Below, piece after piece: positions 1-8,121 of a stretch of DNA of 64,000 nucleotides. This DNA is from Luteirhabdus salina (lineage in GTDB: Bacteria > Bacteroidota > Bacteroidia > Flavobacteriales > Flavobacteriaceae). The notes beneath the pieces were generated by a model. The model was not told where the DNA came from and ran no database searches. It worked only from the letters and a program-made list of their open reading frames with translations. Numbering within the stretch: position 1 is the stretch's first letter; each line of letters starts with the position of its first letter. The position numbers and the translations under genes are program-made. The stretch covers positions 687,064 to 751,063 of the forward strand of contig JALAHT010000001.1 in assembly GCA_025384855.1 (NCBI GenBank). Reading direction: 5' to 3'.

Positions 1-480
1 CCTTTACAGGCTTGATTAATATTTCCCTTTTCAATTCAGATTAAATTTTAAGGGGTGTTTGTTCTTTTCTTTCGTGCACCGCACAATGGATAGAGTGGGT
101 TTTGTCAAGACTTTTAGGGAATAAATCAGGTGTGTTTGCGACGTAGCAATCCCGCTTTTTTTTGCGGGATTCAAGGAAGTAGATACCTTATTTTTCACTA
201 AAACTTGCCACGGTCTTGACAAGTTCCATAAGGGCATTAGCAATTCTTTAAACGCAGTTGCGTTTGAGCGTACCGACAGTTAAGCGAAATAAGTAGCTGG
301 GTTTAATCTAGAGTTGGTTATGTCGTGCCTGTTTTTCGACGACCCGAAAAACAACAAAGGCTTTATCCATTATAAACCCCTTAAAATGTGCAAGGCAGCG
401 GTTTGGTTTTTAGGGATTTTAGAGTGAAGGCTCAAGAAGACCGCGCCGAAAATCCTGTTAAGAAAACCGAAGTGATGGCT
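1..480. other. Left edge, no supported gene
   Basis: I see no gene I can support here. The one longish minus-strand frame (31-243, 70 codons) has no recognisable domain and no paired neighbour. A perfect 8-bp hairpin lies at 149-171 (AATCCCGC / GCGGGATT, loop of seven T), which may be a terminator or a repeat palindrome. The stretch is probably degraded mobile-element DNA at the 3' side of the island genes, but that is inference. Confidence 0.4.
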
Positions 481-489
481 TTCCGATGA

Positions 490-690
490 GAAAAGCGGAC
501 TCTATTCACAATTTTGGCTCGGGAATGAAGTGTCCCTTCCCAGAGCAGCGGGAAGGGTTAACGGAATGGAAAGCCGAAATTGGGGATTGTGTCCAAGACT
601 AGTGTAGTGAAGCTCTTTTCCCGAAATGAAGTGGTAGGCTGCTTTTTCAGAAGGCAAGCACGGAATGTAGGGGAATGTGCTGAGTGGTTT
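490..690. repeat. Dispersed structured repeat, copy A
   Basis: First of four related elements (others near 3581, 11349 and 16950). It has a left arm AAGCGGACTCTATTCACAAT, a conserved core GGGTTAACGGAATGGAAAGC followed by GAAATTGGGGATTGTGTCC, and a right part ending GGGGAATGTGCTGAGTGG. The left arm is an imperfect inverted match to the core, so the unit can fold. It lies downstream of the minus-strand block ending at 853. A plus-strand open frame across it is only a reading of the repeat. Confidence 0.8.
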
Positions 691-852
691 CTAAAACAAA
701 AACTTTTTTTTGAAGAAAATTTAAATTGGATTAGAATTGTTAGTCGCTGGCTTTATTCTCCCAAGTCTCAGAAATACAGGAAATTCGACTTTTTTGGCTT
801 TAACCCAATCGGACGATAATTTCTCAATTATATTCCTTGTTGTACGCTTGCT

Positions 853-1389
853 TTATTCGGGATTATATTCTTTTCCATTTATGAGTATTGTTCCACCAAG
901 TTCTTCAATATAGTATCCAAACCAACCAATATCATTCCTCTTCCAAGTTTCACGATGTTTTTGAGTTGTTAATACTGTGTCAGTCTTAATACCATCTCTT
1001 TGAAACATCATTCTCTCCCAACTTTGAGAAGTGAATACGATAACGCTGTCTTTTTTTAGAAAACGAATGCTATCAATTTTCATTTCAATATTTAATGTGG
1101 TATCAATAATCGCCCAATCTCTTAATGTATTCTCTCTCTGTTGTTCCTTTGAAATTAACTTTCCATTTTCGTCTATCAATATTAAATCATTTGGTAATTG
1201 GCTCATATACAATTCTATGTTTTTTGTCCTTGTAGCTTTAATACCCTCTTCAATTTCTTTTTTAATTTGTTCTTTAATTTCCGCTTTTTGTGTTAGGGAT
1301 AATTCAGAAATGGATTTGTTGGAATTACAACTTATCAATAGATTGAGAAGTATTAAAAGATGTCCGAATTTTTGAATGTTACTATTCAT
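853..1389 (-). CDS. Small lipoprotein, SnoaL/NTF2-like (DUF4440-type)
   Basis: The 178-residue protein starts at the ATG at 1389, chosen because the next residues form a lipoprotein signal (hydrophobic LLILLNLLIS followed by Cys); an upstream in-frame extension would bury this signal. After the signal there is a charged helix and then a mixed alpha/beta domain with a W-x-R/N-D-I-G-W-F ending typical of SnoaL/NTF2-like ligand-binding folds. It overlaps the upstream gene's stop by 8 bp, which suggests translational coupling. No catalytic role can be assigned. It is probably anchored in a membrane facing the periplasm. Confidence 0.65.
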   Translation of the reverse strand: MNSNIQKFGHLLILLNLLISCNSNKSISELSLTQKAEIKEQIKKEIEEGIKATRTKNIELYMSQLPNDLILIDENGKLISKEQQRENTLRDWAIIDTTLNIEMKIDSIRFLKKDSVIVFTSQSWERMMFQRDGIKTDTVLTTQKHRETWKRNDIGWFGYYIEELGGTILINGKEYNPE

Positions 1390-2587
1390 TTCTGCCTTTT
1401 GAAAGTTTAAAATATTCGTTCGCAGATTTGTCAAGTATTTCGGAAAATCTCTCAAAATTCTCTTGATTTGGTCTAAGGTCAACGTATTTGTCTATTATAT
1501 TACTACGTTTGTAAATAAAAAAAGTGTTGTCCACGTTTGGGTCAATCTTATTTAAATGCACTTCTGAAGTTTTGTCCATAAAAGAAGGAACAAAAGTCAA
1601 GGCAACTTTTTTTAGGTCGAGTTCAGTTCCAATTTTTTCCAATTCTCGTATTCTATTATTTTTGTTGTAATTATTTTCGTTACCATAAACAAAGTATACT
1701 TTTAGGTACTCCTCTCTCTTTTGGCTTTCCGTCTCTAAAAATGTAAGCCAATCTTTTATTTCGTTCCAATTTGGATTGTTACCTACAAAATATAGAATTC
1801 CGTGATACCAACCATACTTGCAAATCGGACAGGTTTTTGTGCCTTTGTCTGGTCCGTATGCGTGAAACGGTGTGAAGGAAATAATATCTTCGCCAATGTT
1901 TTTGCCGGAACTTTTCTGATTAGTTTTTTTTAGTGGATAATCAGGAATATTTAAGCCTAAATAGATATTTCGTTCGCCAACCCACAAACTATCTTTTTGA
2001 ACAAATCGAATTACACCACTTCCTCCACGATTTTCCATACTCTTTCTCCATTGAGTTGTTAGAAGGCGGTCATTGTCAAATACAAAATCGTCTATGTAAT
2101 AAGGTTCGTTCATATTTTTTTCCTTTACAGTAATATGAACGTGTGCAGGTTGGTCTCTGCTTGGGTAAGTTTCAGGTTGTATTGTATAGATTGAATAGTT
2201 GCCCTGTTCATCCGTTTTCAACCAACCTCTGATGTAACCGTGGGTATGTCCTAATTTGTTTTTAGGCATATTCCTTTCTTCACTTTCTTTTGTAGCATAA
2301 ATTCCCTTTGTATTGGTTTGATAGTAGTACAGAATTACGTTAGAAGCTGGTGTTTTACCATCTATTTGGTAAACTGTACCTGTAAGCAAAATTTTCTTTC
2401 CTTTTTCTTTAAATGCAGGACTTGTATCGGTTGCGGACAAGTTTTTTGGCATCTTGTAATAAAATGGCATTGATTTATCAAAATCATCACTTAAAGTTTC
2501 TGTCTCTTTTTTGGTGTTTTGGCTGTTACAACTTGTTAAATTTATACAAGCCAACAGCATAAAGAAAATTTTAAGAATTCGTATCAT
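1382..2587 (-). CDS. Lipoprotein with intradiol-dioxygenase-like and thioredoxin-like domains
   Basis: A 401-residue lipoprotein (lipobox Leu-Thr-Ser-Cys, Cys20). Residues about 66-215 look like the beta-sandwich of intradiol ring-cleavage dioxygenases: the signature HTHGYIRGWLKTDEQGNY, then PAHVHITVK, in which His149 and His151 would sit where that family binds iron. Residues about 232-395 look like a thioredoxin-type domain with a C-P-I-C motif at 253-256 in a G-x-K-T-C-P-I-C-K-Y-G context. The two-domain order is unusual. The pair of tyrosine iron ligands could not be assigned by eye, so dioxygenase activity is not certain. It heads the coupled pair with the 853-1389 lipoprotein. Confidence 0.7.
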   Translation of the reverse strand: MIRILKIFFMLLACINLTSCNSQNTKKETETLSDDFDKSMPFYYKMPKNLSATDTSPAFKEKGKKILLTGTVYQIDGKTPASNVILYYYQTNTKGIYATKESEERNMPKNKLGHTHGYIRGWLKTDEQGNYSIYTIQPETYPSRDQPAHVHITVKEKNMNEPYYIDDFVFDNDRLLTTQWRKSMENRGGSGVIRFVQKDSLWVGERNIYLGLNIPDYPLKKTNQKSSGKNIGEDIISFTPFHAYGPDKGTKTCPICKYGWYHGILYFVGNNPNWNEIKDWLTFLETESQKREEYLKVYFVYGNENNYNKNNRIRELEKIGTELDLKKVALTFVPSFMDKTSEVHLNKIDPNVDNTFFIYKRSNIIDKYVDLRPNQENFERFSEILDKSANEYFKLSKGRNE

Positions 2588-2676
2588 TTACAATATTTTC
2601 TAATAAATGTAGGAATTGATATGGTTGTTAAAACCATATTTTGCGACAAATTGCCTATGTGGTGTGAATAAATAGC

Positions 2677-3483
2677 TTACTGGATGAACTGTTTCCAATT
2701 ATTCCTGAAATGTCTGCTCAACCGAATTACTTGACCGTTTTTAAGTGTTGCGTCATAATCGCCATTGTTTCTCGATTTTAGTTCTTTGACGAAAGTTGCG
2801 TTAACGATTGATGAACGATGCACTCTTAAAAAAAAAGTTGGGTCGAGTACAGTTTCAAATTCTTTTAGGCTTTTATTGTCTAAAAATTTTTTGTCGTTTG
2901 CGTGAACAATGGAATAGGGTTTGTCAGTCGTAATACATTGTATGGTTGAAGTTGAAACACTTAAAATTTTTGAACCGATTTTTAACTTTATTTTATCTGA
3001 ATACGGTTTTTTTGAATAGGTCGGTTTGTATTTTGAAATATAAATTGCAGGAAAAATAGTATACCACAATAATGCGATATAGAATTGATTAGAAAACGCA
3101 CTATTGAAAATATTTGAAAATCGATGCGTTGGTGTAAATACCAAACTACTAATTAGTACAAATAATGACGCGAAAAACACTAAATGCAGAAAGCTAAAAG
3201 TTATTCCAATTCCTAAATTGAATGGTAATTTGACCAATCTGTTTTTAGGGTTAATAATTTTTATCAATCTGTTTATCAAAATGGTAAGCGGAACGAAAAA
3301 AATCCAAAACGTATTGTAGAGCGATGATTCCGATAAGTAAAATCCTGTGTTTTGTATTCTGCTGTAAATATAATCTTGCAATACTGCTAATAAAAAAACA
3401 AGGACAACAATCAATAGATACAATGGTATTTTTCCAATTTTTGGAATTTTAAATTTTTCGTTTATGTAAGTTAACTGTTGCAA
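2677..3483 (-). CDS. Membrane-anchored LytTR-family transcriptional regulator
   Basis: A 268-residue protein with four hydrophobic segments (about 19-37, 55-73, 90-115, 133-150) followed by a LytTR DNA-binding domain (about 165-268; typical strings FFLRVHRSSIVNATFVKE and LKNGQVIRLSRHFR). There is no receiver domain, so it is a one-component membrane sensor/regulator of the sort common in Bacteroidota. No ATG fits; TTG at 3483 is the first usable start after an in-frame stop. A 29-codon ORF (3449-3538, start ATG, one hydrophobic segment) overlaps this start in another frame and could be a leader peptide. The gene lies 89 bp upstream of the two lipoprotein genes and may control them. Confidence 0.75.
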   Translation of the reverse strand: MQQLTYINEKFKIPKIGKIPLYLLIVVLVFLLAVLQDYIYSRIQNTGFYLSESSLYNTFWIFFVPLTILINRLIKIINPKNRLVKLPFNLGIGITFSFLHLVFFASLFVLISSLVFTPTHRFSNIFNSAFSNQFYIALLWYTIFPAIYISKYKPTYSKKPYSDKIKLKIGSKILSVSTSTIQCITTDKPYSIVHANDKKFLDNKSLKEFETVLDPTFFLRVHRSSIVNATFVKELKSRNNGDYDATLKNGQVIRLSRHFRNNWKQFIQ

Positions 3484-3580
3484 TGACTATTAAGGCTGGA
3501 ACTATTATATATGCTATAAAGGTAATATTATCTTGCATACTTAGTTTCGATTAAAATCAAATGCTGATTTAGTTAAGATT

Positions 3581-3809
3581 GAAAAGCGGACTTAATTCAC
3601 AATTTCGGCTCGGGAATGTAGCCCTTCGACTGAGCTCAGGACAGGCTAAACTTCCCAGCCAAGCGGAAAGGGTTAACGGAATGGAAAGCTCGAATTGGGG
3701 ATTGTGTCCAAGATATTTGTAGTGAAGCTCTTTTCCCAAAATGAAGTGGTTGCCTGCTTTTTTCAGCAGGCAGGCGTGGAATGTAGGGGAATGTGCTGAG
3801 TGGGTTAAG
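3581..3809. repeat. Dispersed structured repeat, copy B
   Basis: This copy has the complete layout: left arm AAGCGGACTTAATTCACAAT, a REP-like insert CCTTCGACTGAGCTCAGGAC at about 3623-3642, the core with GGGTTAACGGAATGGAAAGC, the string GATTGTGTCC, a CCTGC/GCAGG palindrome near 3752-3773 and the right end GGGGAATGTGCTGAGTGG. It directly abuts the stop codon of the gene ending at 3812. The variable inserts between conserved blocks mark it as a structured element and not simple coding residue. Confidence 0.85.
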
Positions 3810-3811
3810 AA

Positions 3812-4567
3812 TTATTTGTTATCAAAGATTTTTAGAAACCCCGTTGATACATCTTTTATTTTATTGATTGATGCTTCATCTTTTACAGTTTCGAGAAGTG
3901 CCCAATATTTTGCCTCGTTCCAAATAAACTCTCTGTTCAATCCTGAACCACGTTGATTTATAAAACCCCAAAACCAAAGGTCATCCCAAACTTCCATTTC
4001 TTCAGAAGAATAATTATCCTGTAGAAGTTTATTTATTTTGTGAAAATTCCATTTAATAGATGGGTCAATACGATAAAAAATTGCTTCAATTACCGCATCG
4101 ACAGGTAAGAAAATTCTATCCTTAATGTCTATAACTTTTGGTGCATCTTCCCATAATACATTTTGATATCCATACTTTCCATTATGCAAATGATAAATGG
4201 TTTTGGCAAATAATGCGGATGTTTTATTGCCCCAACCGGCTTGTCCCAGCATCCCATAGTAAAGTGATTCATAGTTATGGACACTGTTTTCATTTCCTGT
4301 TAGAAAATCGATGAAAGACCTAAAACTATGAAGCTTCGATTTATTTGAATATACTTTTTGAAAAAAAGGTGCAAGTACATCAATTCTTGGTTGACTTTGC
4401 GTATTTGCTACGTGATATAAAACTGAATACAATCTATCTTCGACCGAATCAAAAGGTGATAAAAATAAGTTGTAAGAGTTTGATTGAACTTTTTTATTGT
4501 AATCCCTGTTTTCGTTCAAAAAATGAAATAAAGCGCTTAATTTAAAATTATAGGTTTCTGAATTCAC
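3812..4567 (-). CDS. HhH-GPD DNA-glycosylase-like protein, last gene of seven-gene operon
   Basis: 251 residues; no named family recognised with certainty. Residues 108-127 (GQAGWGNKTSALFAKTIYHL) match the helix-hairpin-helix pattern G-x-G-x-K-[TV]-[AS] of HhH-GPD DNA glycosylases, and 154-167 (LPVDAVIEAIFYRI) matches the P-V-D-x-[HV] strand-turn that carries their catalytic aspartate. That would make Lys115 the Schiff-base lysine and Asp157 the catalytic Asp, as in OGG1-type bifunctional glycosylase/lyases. The start is GTG at 4567, 6 bp after the nuclease gene. The spacing from upstream genes indicates one transcript. It could act on modified or damaged bases in invading DNA. The function is inferred from motifs only. 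Confidence 0.55.
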   Translation of the reverse strand: MNSETYNFKLSALFHFLNENRDYNKKVQSNSYNLFLSPFDSVEDRLYSVLYHVANTQSQPRIDVLAPFFQKVYSNKSKLHSFRSFIDFLTGNENSVHNYESLYYGMLGQAGWGNKTSALFAKTIYHLHNGKYGYQNVLWEDAPKVIDIKDRIFLPVDAVIEAIFYRIDPSIKWNFHKINKLLQDNYSSEEMEVWDDLWFWGFINQRGSGLNREFIWNEAKYWALLETVKDEASINKIKDVSTGFLKIFDNK

Positions 4568-4573
4568 AAATAA

Positions 4574-4984
4574 TTATTTTTCAAGTGTTACAGTTCCGTT
4601 AGCATTAACCCAATAATGAAGTATTCCAATCTTATTAAGCTCAGGAATAATATTTGTTATTGTTTTTCGTATTTGTTCATCTTCAGGATGTGCAATGGCA
4701 ATTTTTGCATTTGGAAACGCTACTTTAGTTTCTAAACATTTGATGATTGCTTTACCCAAATGAGTCTTAATCTGTCCAGAGTTGAAATAGTCCCTTCTTT
4801 TTGTTGGCGAATCTTTATGTGCTTTTGCACCTTTAACTTCAATATACAATTTTTCACTTTTTCTTTTGGCCACAATATCGTATCCTCTTGTTTGACCTAT
4901 ACAAAAACTCTCTATTTGATAGCCCTGTTGAACTAAATGAGGCATCAATAATTCTATAGTTTTATTTTCTGTCAGTTTTTCCAT
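4574..4984 (-). CDS. PD-(D/E)XK restriction-endonuclease-like protein
   Basis: A compact 136-residue protein with the PD-(D/E)XK nuclease signature: Gly34-Tyr-Asp36, then after a beta hairpin Glu49-Val-Lys51 (LYIEVKG), and Gln71 in a following helix. Residues 1-33 form the usual leading helix and strand with Glu6. Such minimal cores occur as restriction enzymes, Holliday-type resolvases and standalone defence nucleases. There is no DNA-recognition domain, so targeting would have to come from a partner. It lies 11 bp downstream of the arginase-like gene and 6 bp upstream of the glycosylase-like gene. Confidence 0.75.
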   Translation of the reverse strand: MEKLTENKTIELLMPHLVQQGYQIESFCIGQTRGYDIVAKRKSEKLYIEVKGAKAHKDSPTKRRDYFNSGQIKTHLGKAIIKCLETKVAFPNAKIAIAHPEDEQIRKTITNIIPELNKIGILHYWVNANGTVTLEK

Positions 4985-4995
4985 TTAAGCTCAAA

Positions 4996-5787
4996 TTAAT
5001 ATTTTGGTTTCCATTTCCAATTACATTTAGGTGCAAATAAGTCTGGACTGAAATAGATTTCGCTTATCAAATCGAGAAACTTATTGCTTCTTAAAAGGCC
5101 ACCGCAATGTTCTGGTTCTGTAGCAATTGTAAAACTTTTTATACGTTCAAAAATCCAATTTATCAATGGATTATCCTTGTCTAACATTTTTCTAATTTCT
5201 TCTTCTTTTAAATAAGTGAATTCAAAAGAGCCATCACTTAAGCCATTCTTTACTGAAAAGAAATCCAAGTCAATATCAAAAAACACTGATGTTTCCGAAG
5301 AATTCAATAGAGCATCCTGTAAGGCTTGATGTGTTTTAAACTTTTTGACTATATGCTTGTTTCCATTGGCATCAATCAGTTCTTCATCTTTCCAAGTATC
5401 TTGACCTAATTCTTGTCTACAATGCACGTATATATCTCCAATCAAATTGAGATAGGCCGCACATAGAATATGACCATCGTTATTGCCAGCAAGTTTAGCC
5501 CAAGAAAACATTGAAACATCGGCATCACTCGTTAAGTCCAGTTCATCTAGCCATTCTTTTTCTGTTTCACAAGGATAGCATAAATCTTGGTGCCAATCTA
5601 ATGAAACTAAACAGGGTGGGTTGCTACTTTTGTTCTTACGCATCCATTTGTTCCAATAGAAAAATGCATAACGATGTTCTTGAAATACTACAAGTTCTAT
5701 TGCTTCAGTTTCGTTTACAGGATGAGATAATATTTCGCGCAAAGCGCCAGGTGGCTCTATGTGATATGGGTTTCTGAATTTAATCAT
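4996..5787 (-). CDS. UPF0489 family, arginase-like metalloprotein
   Basis: 263 residues. The motifs follow the ureohydrolase fold: VSLDWHQDL gives Asp64-x-His66-x-Asp68, and FFDIDLDFF gives Asp171-x-Asp173 (plus Asp175), the positions that hold the two Mn ions in arginases; a further conserved string is ATEPEHCGG near the C-terminus. UPF0489 proteins are distant arginase relatives, and related peptide arginases turn arginine into ornithine within peptides. The substrate here is unknown. Its start overlaps the upstream stop by 8 bp, so it is translated with the operon. An arginase-like enzyme in a defence-type operon is uncommon. Confidence 0.7.
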   Translation of the reverse strand: MIKFRNPYHIEPPGALREILSHPVNETEAIELVVFQEHRYAFFYWNKWMRKNKSSNPPCLVSLDWHQDLCYPCETEKEWLDELDLTSDADVSMFSWAKLAGNNDGHILCAAYLNLIGDIYVHCRQELGQDTWKDEELIDANGNKHIVKKFKTHQALQDALLNSSETSVFFDIDLDFFSVKNGLSDGSFEFTYLKEEEIRKMLDKDNPLINWIFERIKSFTIATEPEHCGGLLRSNKFLDLISEIYFSPDLFAPKCNWKWKPKY

Positions 5788-6691
5788 TAGTTTCTTTCTT
5801 TGGCACTAGTTTTTCTATATCAGACAGTTCGTTTACGATTCCCTGTTCCTTTAATGACGTTTCAACATTAATTTGAACAACATTAGCATTAGTTTTCCAA
5901 ACAACTTCCGTAATAAAGGCTATGGTAAGTTGCACCTTTAAATCTGTAGCAAAATCGATATTTGAATTTTTCCATTTTTCTCTATGTCTCGAATTACTAT
6001 CCTGTGTTAAATCGATTAAAGAGCCATAGATTTTTCTATTGTCATCTAATATACCCAGCTGATGTTCTTGTTGTTCGGTAATCTCTAGTTCTTTATGTTT
6101 AAGGATAGGCAAATCAGTTTTTGGTAAAATGAATAGTACATTTTTGAGCCCTGTAGATGGAATCCTAATAATATTATCCTCAATTTTATTAAAATCATCT
6201 ATCCCGTAGATATTTAGATTCATTGCTACCATAACATCTCTATCAGCATCGAAACCTAATTTTTCAATACCTTTTACCAAGTCTTCTTTACGAATAAGAT
6301 ACCGCTTTTTTCTAGCCGATAAGAACGCATTAGGAATGTAATAATTAATGTTTTGATACACTATCTGTTGGGACAATATCGTGTCTGCATTGAGATGTGG
6401 AATGTCTCCAGTTGTAAATGCAGATTTTTGAAACAAATTCATAGTACCATTTACACCGAAGGAAATAGTAGGTTCTCCGTTAAAACTCTTCGCAGCATTC
6501 TGGATGCTATCAAATTTTTCTAGCGCTTTAACGATAGCATCTTTAGAATTTATAAGAAAACCCCATTCTTTATCATAATCTATATCTGCATTCAATCTTG
6601 CAGCTTCAATAGCCTCTTCAATAGATGTTTCGAGAACATCAATAAATTTTGATGTCTTCGTTTTTAACTTTTTTATCTCTTTCTTTTTCAT
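5780..6691 (-). CDS. Unknown 303-residue protein in AbiE-led operon
   Basis: I do not recognise this family. The protein has no signal peptide or membrane segment and is predicted cytosolic. Residues 1-25 are strongly charged and helical (Lys/Glu rich), followed by helices to about 65 and then a mixed alpha/beta body with several hydrophobic strands (for example LKNVLFILPKTDLPIL around 187-202). No Walker, nuclease or protease motif is visible. It starts 1 bp after the membrane-protein stop and overlaps the arginase-like gene by 8 bp, so it is made together with both. It may be an adaptor or sensor subunit. Confidence 0.6.
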   Translation of the reverse strand: MKKKEIKKLKTKTSKFIDVLETSIEEAIEAARLNADIDYDKEWGFLINSKDAIVKALEKFDSIQNAAKSFNGEPTISFGVNGTMNLFQKSAFTTGDIPHLNADTILSQQIVYQNINYYIPNAFLSARKKRYLIRKEDLVKGIEKLGFDADRDVMVAMNLNIYGIDDFNKIEDNIIRIPSTGLKNVLFILPKTDLPILKHKELEITEQQEHQLGILDDNRKIYGSLIDLTQDSNSRHREKWKNSNIDFATDLKVQLTIAFITEVVWKTNANVVQINVETSLKEQGIVNELSDIEKLVPKKETND

Positions 6692-6692
6692 A

Positions 6693-8111
6693 TCATATTG
6701 TCTTTAAGAGATTTTTATCTTTCAACACCTTTTTCAAACAGAATCTGAAATAATGGATGGATTCTTGCCAACGTAATAACTCTAACACTTCGGTTTGAGG
6801 CAAAGTAGGTTGACCTGTGAAATTATCATAGGTATAATGTTCAGGCAATTTAAATTGCCGTAGAAAAAGCAACACTAAATATTGGCAGATGTAAAAAGTC
6901 ACACGCCTTCTGTTTCCTAAATTATCCAATCCTGGGAAAGGATATGATAAATCGATAGGGTAATATCCTCTACCAAATTCGTCTTTAAAACTACTGAACC
7001 AAGTAAAAATCTCTGTCATAGTGTTAGGCAGCAGAACATATTTAGGTGGCTGATGTTGTGTATATGTAAACAGGGTTTTTATGGCTTCATAGTTTTTCTG
7101 ATATATCAATAAGCCACCTAATGCCAAGTGAAACTCAAAAAAACGTTTTCTTTCATTATCTCTTTTATCAATTAATGACTGATTATCGTATTGGCGAGTT
7201 TCAAAGTTATAATTTGTGCCATAGACCCTCTGCAAGCCGAAACTATAATATTGATGTGCCGTACCCCAATAATTACCTACAAATTTGGCGTTGTTTGATA
7301 TGAGTACAACATTCCTCCAAAGTTCTTTATAGGTTTCATTTGAAATTGGTGTTTCAAAGATGCCTTGTCCCATCAACCAGACGCCACTTACAACAAAATA
7401 TTCAAGACTTTGTAAGTCTTCATTTCTACCTTTTACTACTTCTCTGATTATTTCCCTGATACCATAGTGGAATTCGTGATTAAACTCAACCTTAAAATTT
7501 TCAAATCCATCAGGCCTTTCTGCTTCTCTTGGTCGTATGAAGTTCGCCCGGTAATTATTGAATTCTTCCGTGTAGAAGTCAACCAATGTTTCTTCCAGGC
7601 CTTTATCCTGTGTTCTAATTGCGAATATTGCCAGTTCATTGATAATCTTGAAATGGTATTCATCATCTTGGTCTTTTTTGAGTTTTCGGTATTCGGAAAT
7701 AATATAAGTAAGCAAACGTGTAGATTTGCCATTATAAAGTGAAACCTTATCTAGCCAAATAATAAAAATGACCACCAGTAAAACTGTCAAAAATAGCGTT
7801 AGAAGTTTTGCTGATTTTTGCATCATCCAGCTATCCTTCCAAAAAAGAGGTTCAAGGTCTAATATTAAGAATATAAATGAGCCTATTGTAAAAAACAAAA
7901 CCCATTCAAATACTGTTATTCTTCTTGACCTTCCGGGAAATATTCCAAAGAGTTTTGTCTGCGGAAATTCATTTTCAAAAGCATTAGCCAGATAGTTTGA
8001 TGAAAACTTATTGCCTATATTGGATATTTTATCCACGATTATCGGATAGGCAATACCCAAGATTGCGATGTCGATAGCGACACAGATTTCTATTATATAC
8101 TTAAATTCCAT
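6693..8111 (-). CDS. Three-helix membrane protein with large cytosolic domain
   Basis: 472 residues. Three hydrophobic segments lie at about 5-27, 66-86 and 100-120, and the remaining 350 residues are soluble and mostly helical with no motif I can name; several Trp/Tyr-rich stretches (for example YFVVSGVWLMGQGIF) suggest a helical-repeat packing. The topology, a short membrane anchor with a big intracellular body, is one often seen in abortive-infection effectors that act at the membrane. It lies 10 bp downstream of the toxin gene and 1 bp upstream of the next, inside the seven-gene operon. Confidence 0.6.
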   Translation of the reverse strand: MEFKYIIEICVAIDIAILGIAYPIIVDKISNIGNKFSSNYLANAFENEFPQTKLFGIFPGRSRRITVFEWVLFFTIGSFIFLILDLEPLFWKDSWMMQKSAKLLTLFLTVLLVVIFIIWLDKVSLYNGKSTRLLTYIISEYRKLKKDQDDEYHFKIINELAIFAIRTQDKGLEETLVDFYTEEFNNYRANFIRPREAERPDGFENFKVEFNHEFHYGIREIIREVVKGRNEDLQSLEYFVVSGVWLMGQGIFETPISNETYKELWRNVVLISNNAKFVGNYWGTAHQYYSFGLQRVYGTNYNFETRQYDNQSLIDKRDNERKRFFEFHLALGGLLIYQKNYEAIKTLFTYTQHQPPKYVLLPNTMTEIFTWFSSFKDEFGRGYYPIDLSYPFPGLDNLGNRRRVTFYICQYLVLLFLRQFKLPEHYTYDNFTGQPTLPQTEVLELLRWQESIHYFRFCLKKVLKDKNLLKTI

Positions 8112-8121
8112 TCACGTTAAT

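Noticed and set aside
31-243. 70-codon minus-strand frame at the left edge
   Set aside because: No recognisable domain, start context or partner; probably chance in degraded DNA.
580-819. Plus-strand open frame of 79 codons, with a similar frame at 3741-3956
   Set aside because: Both lie inside repeat copies A and B and share residues only because the repeat DNA is shared; no start signal or domain.
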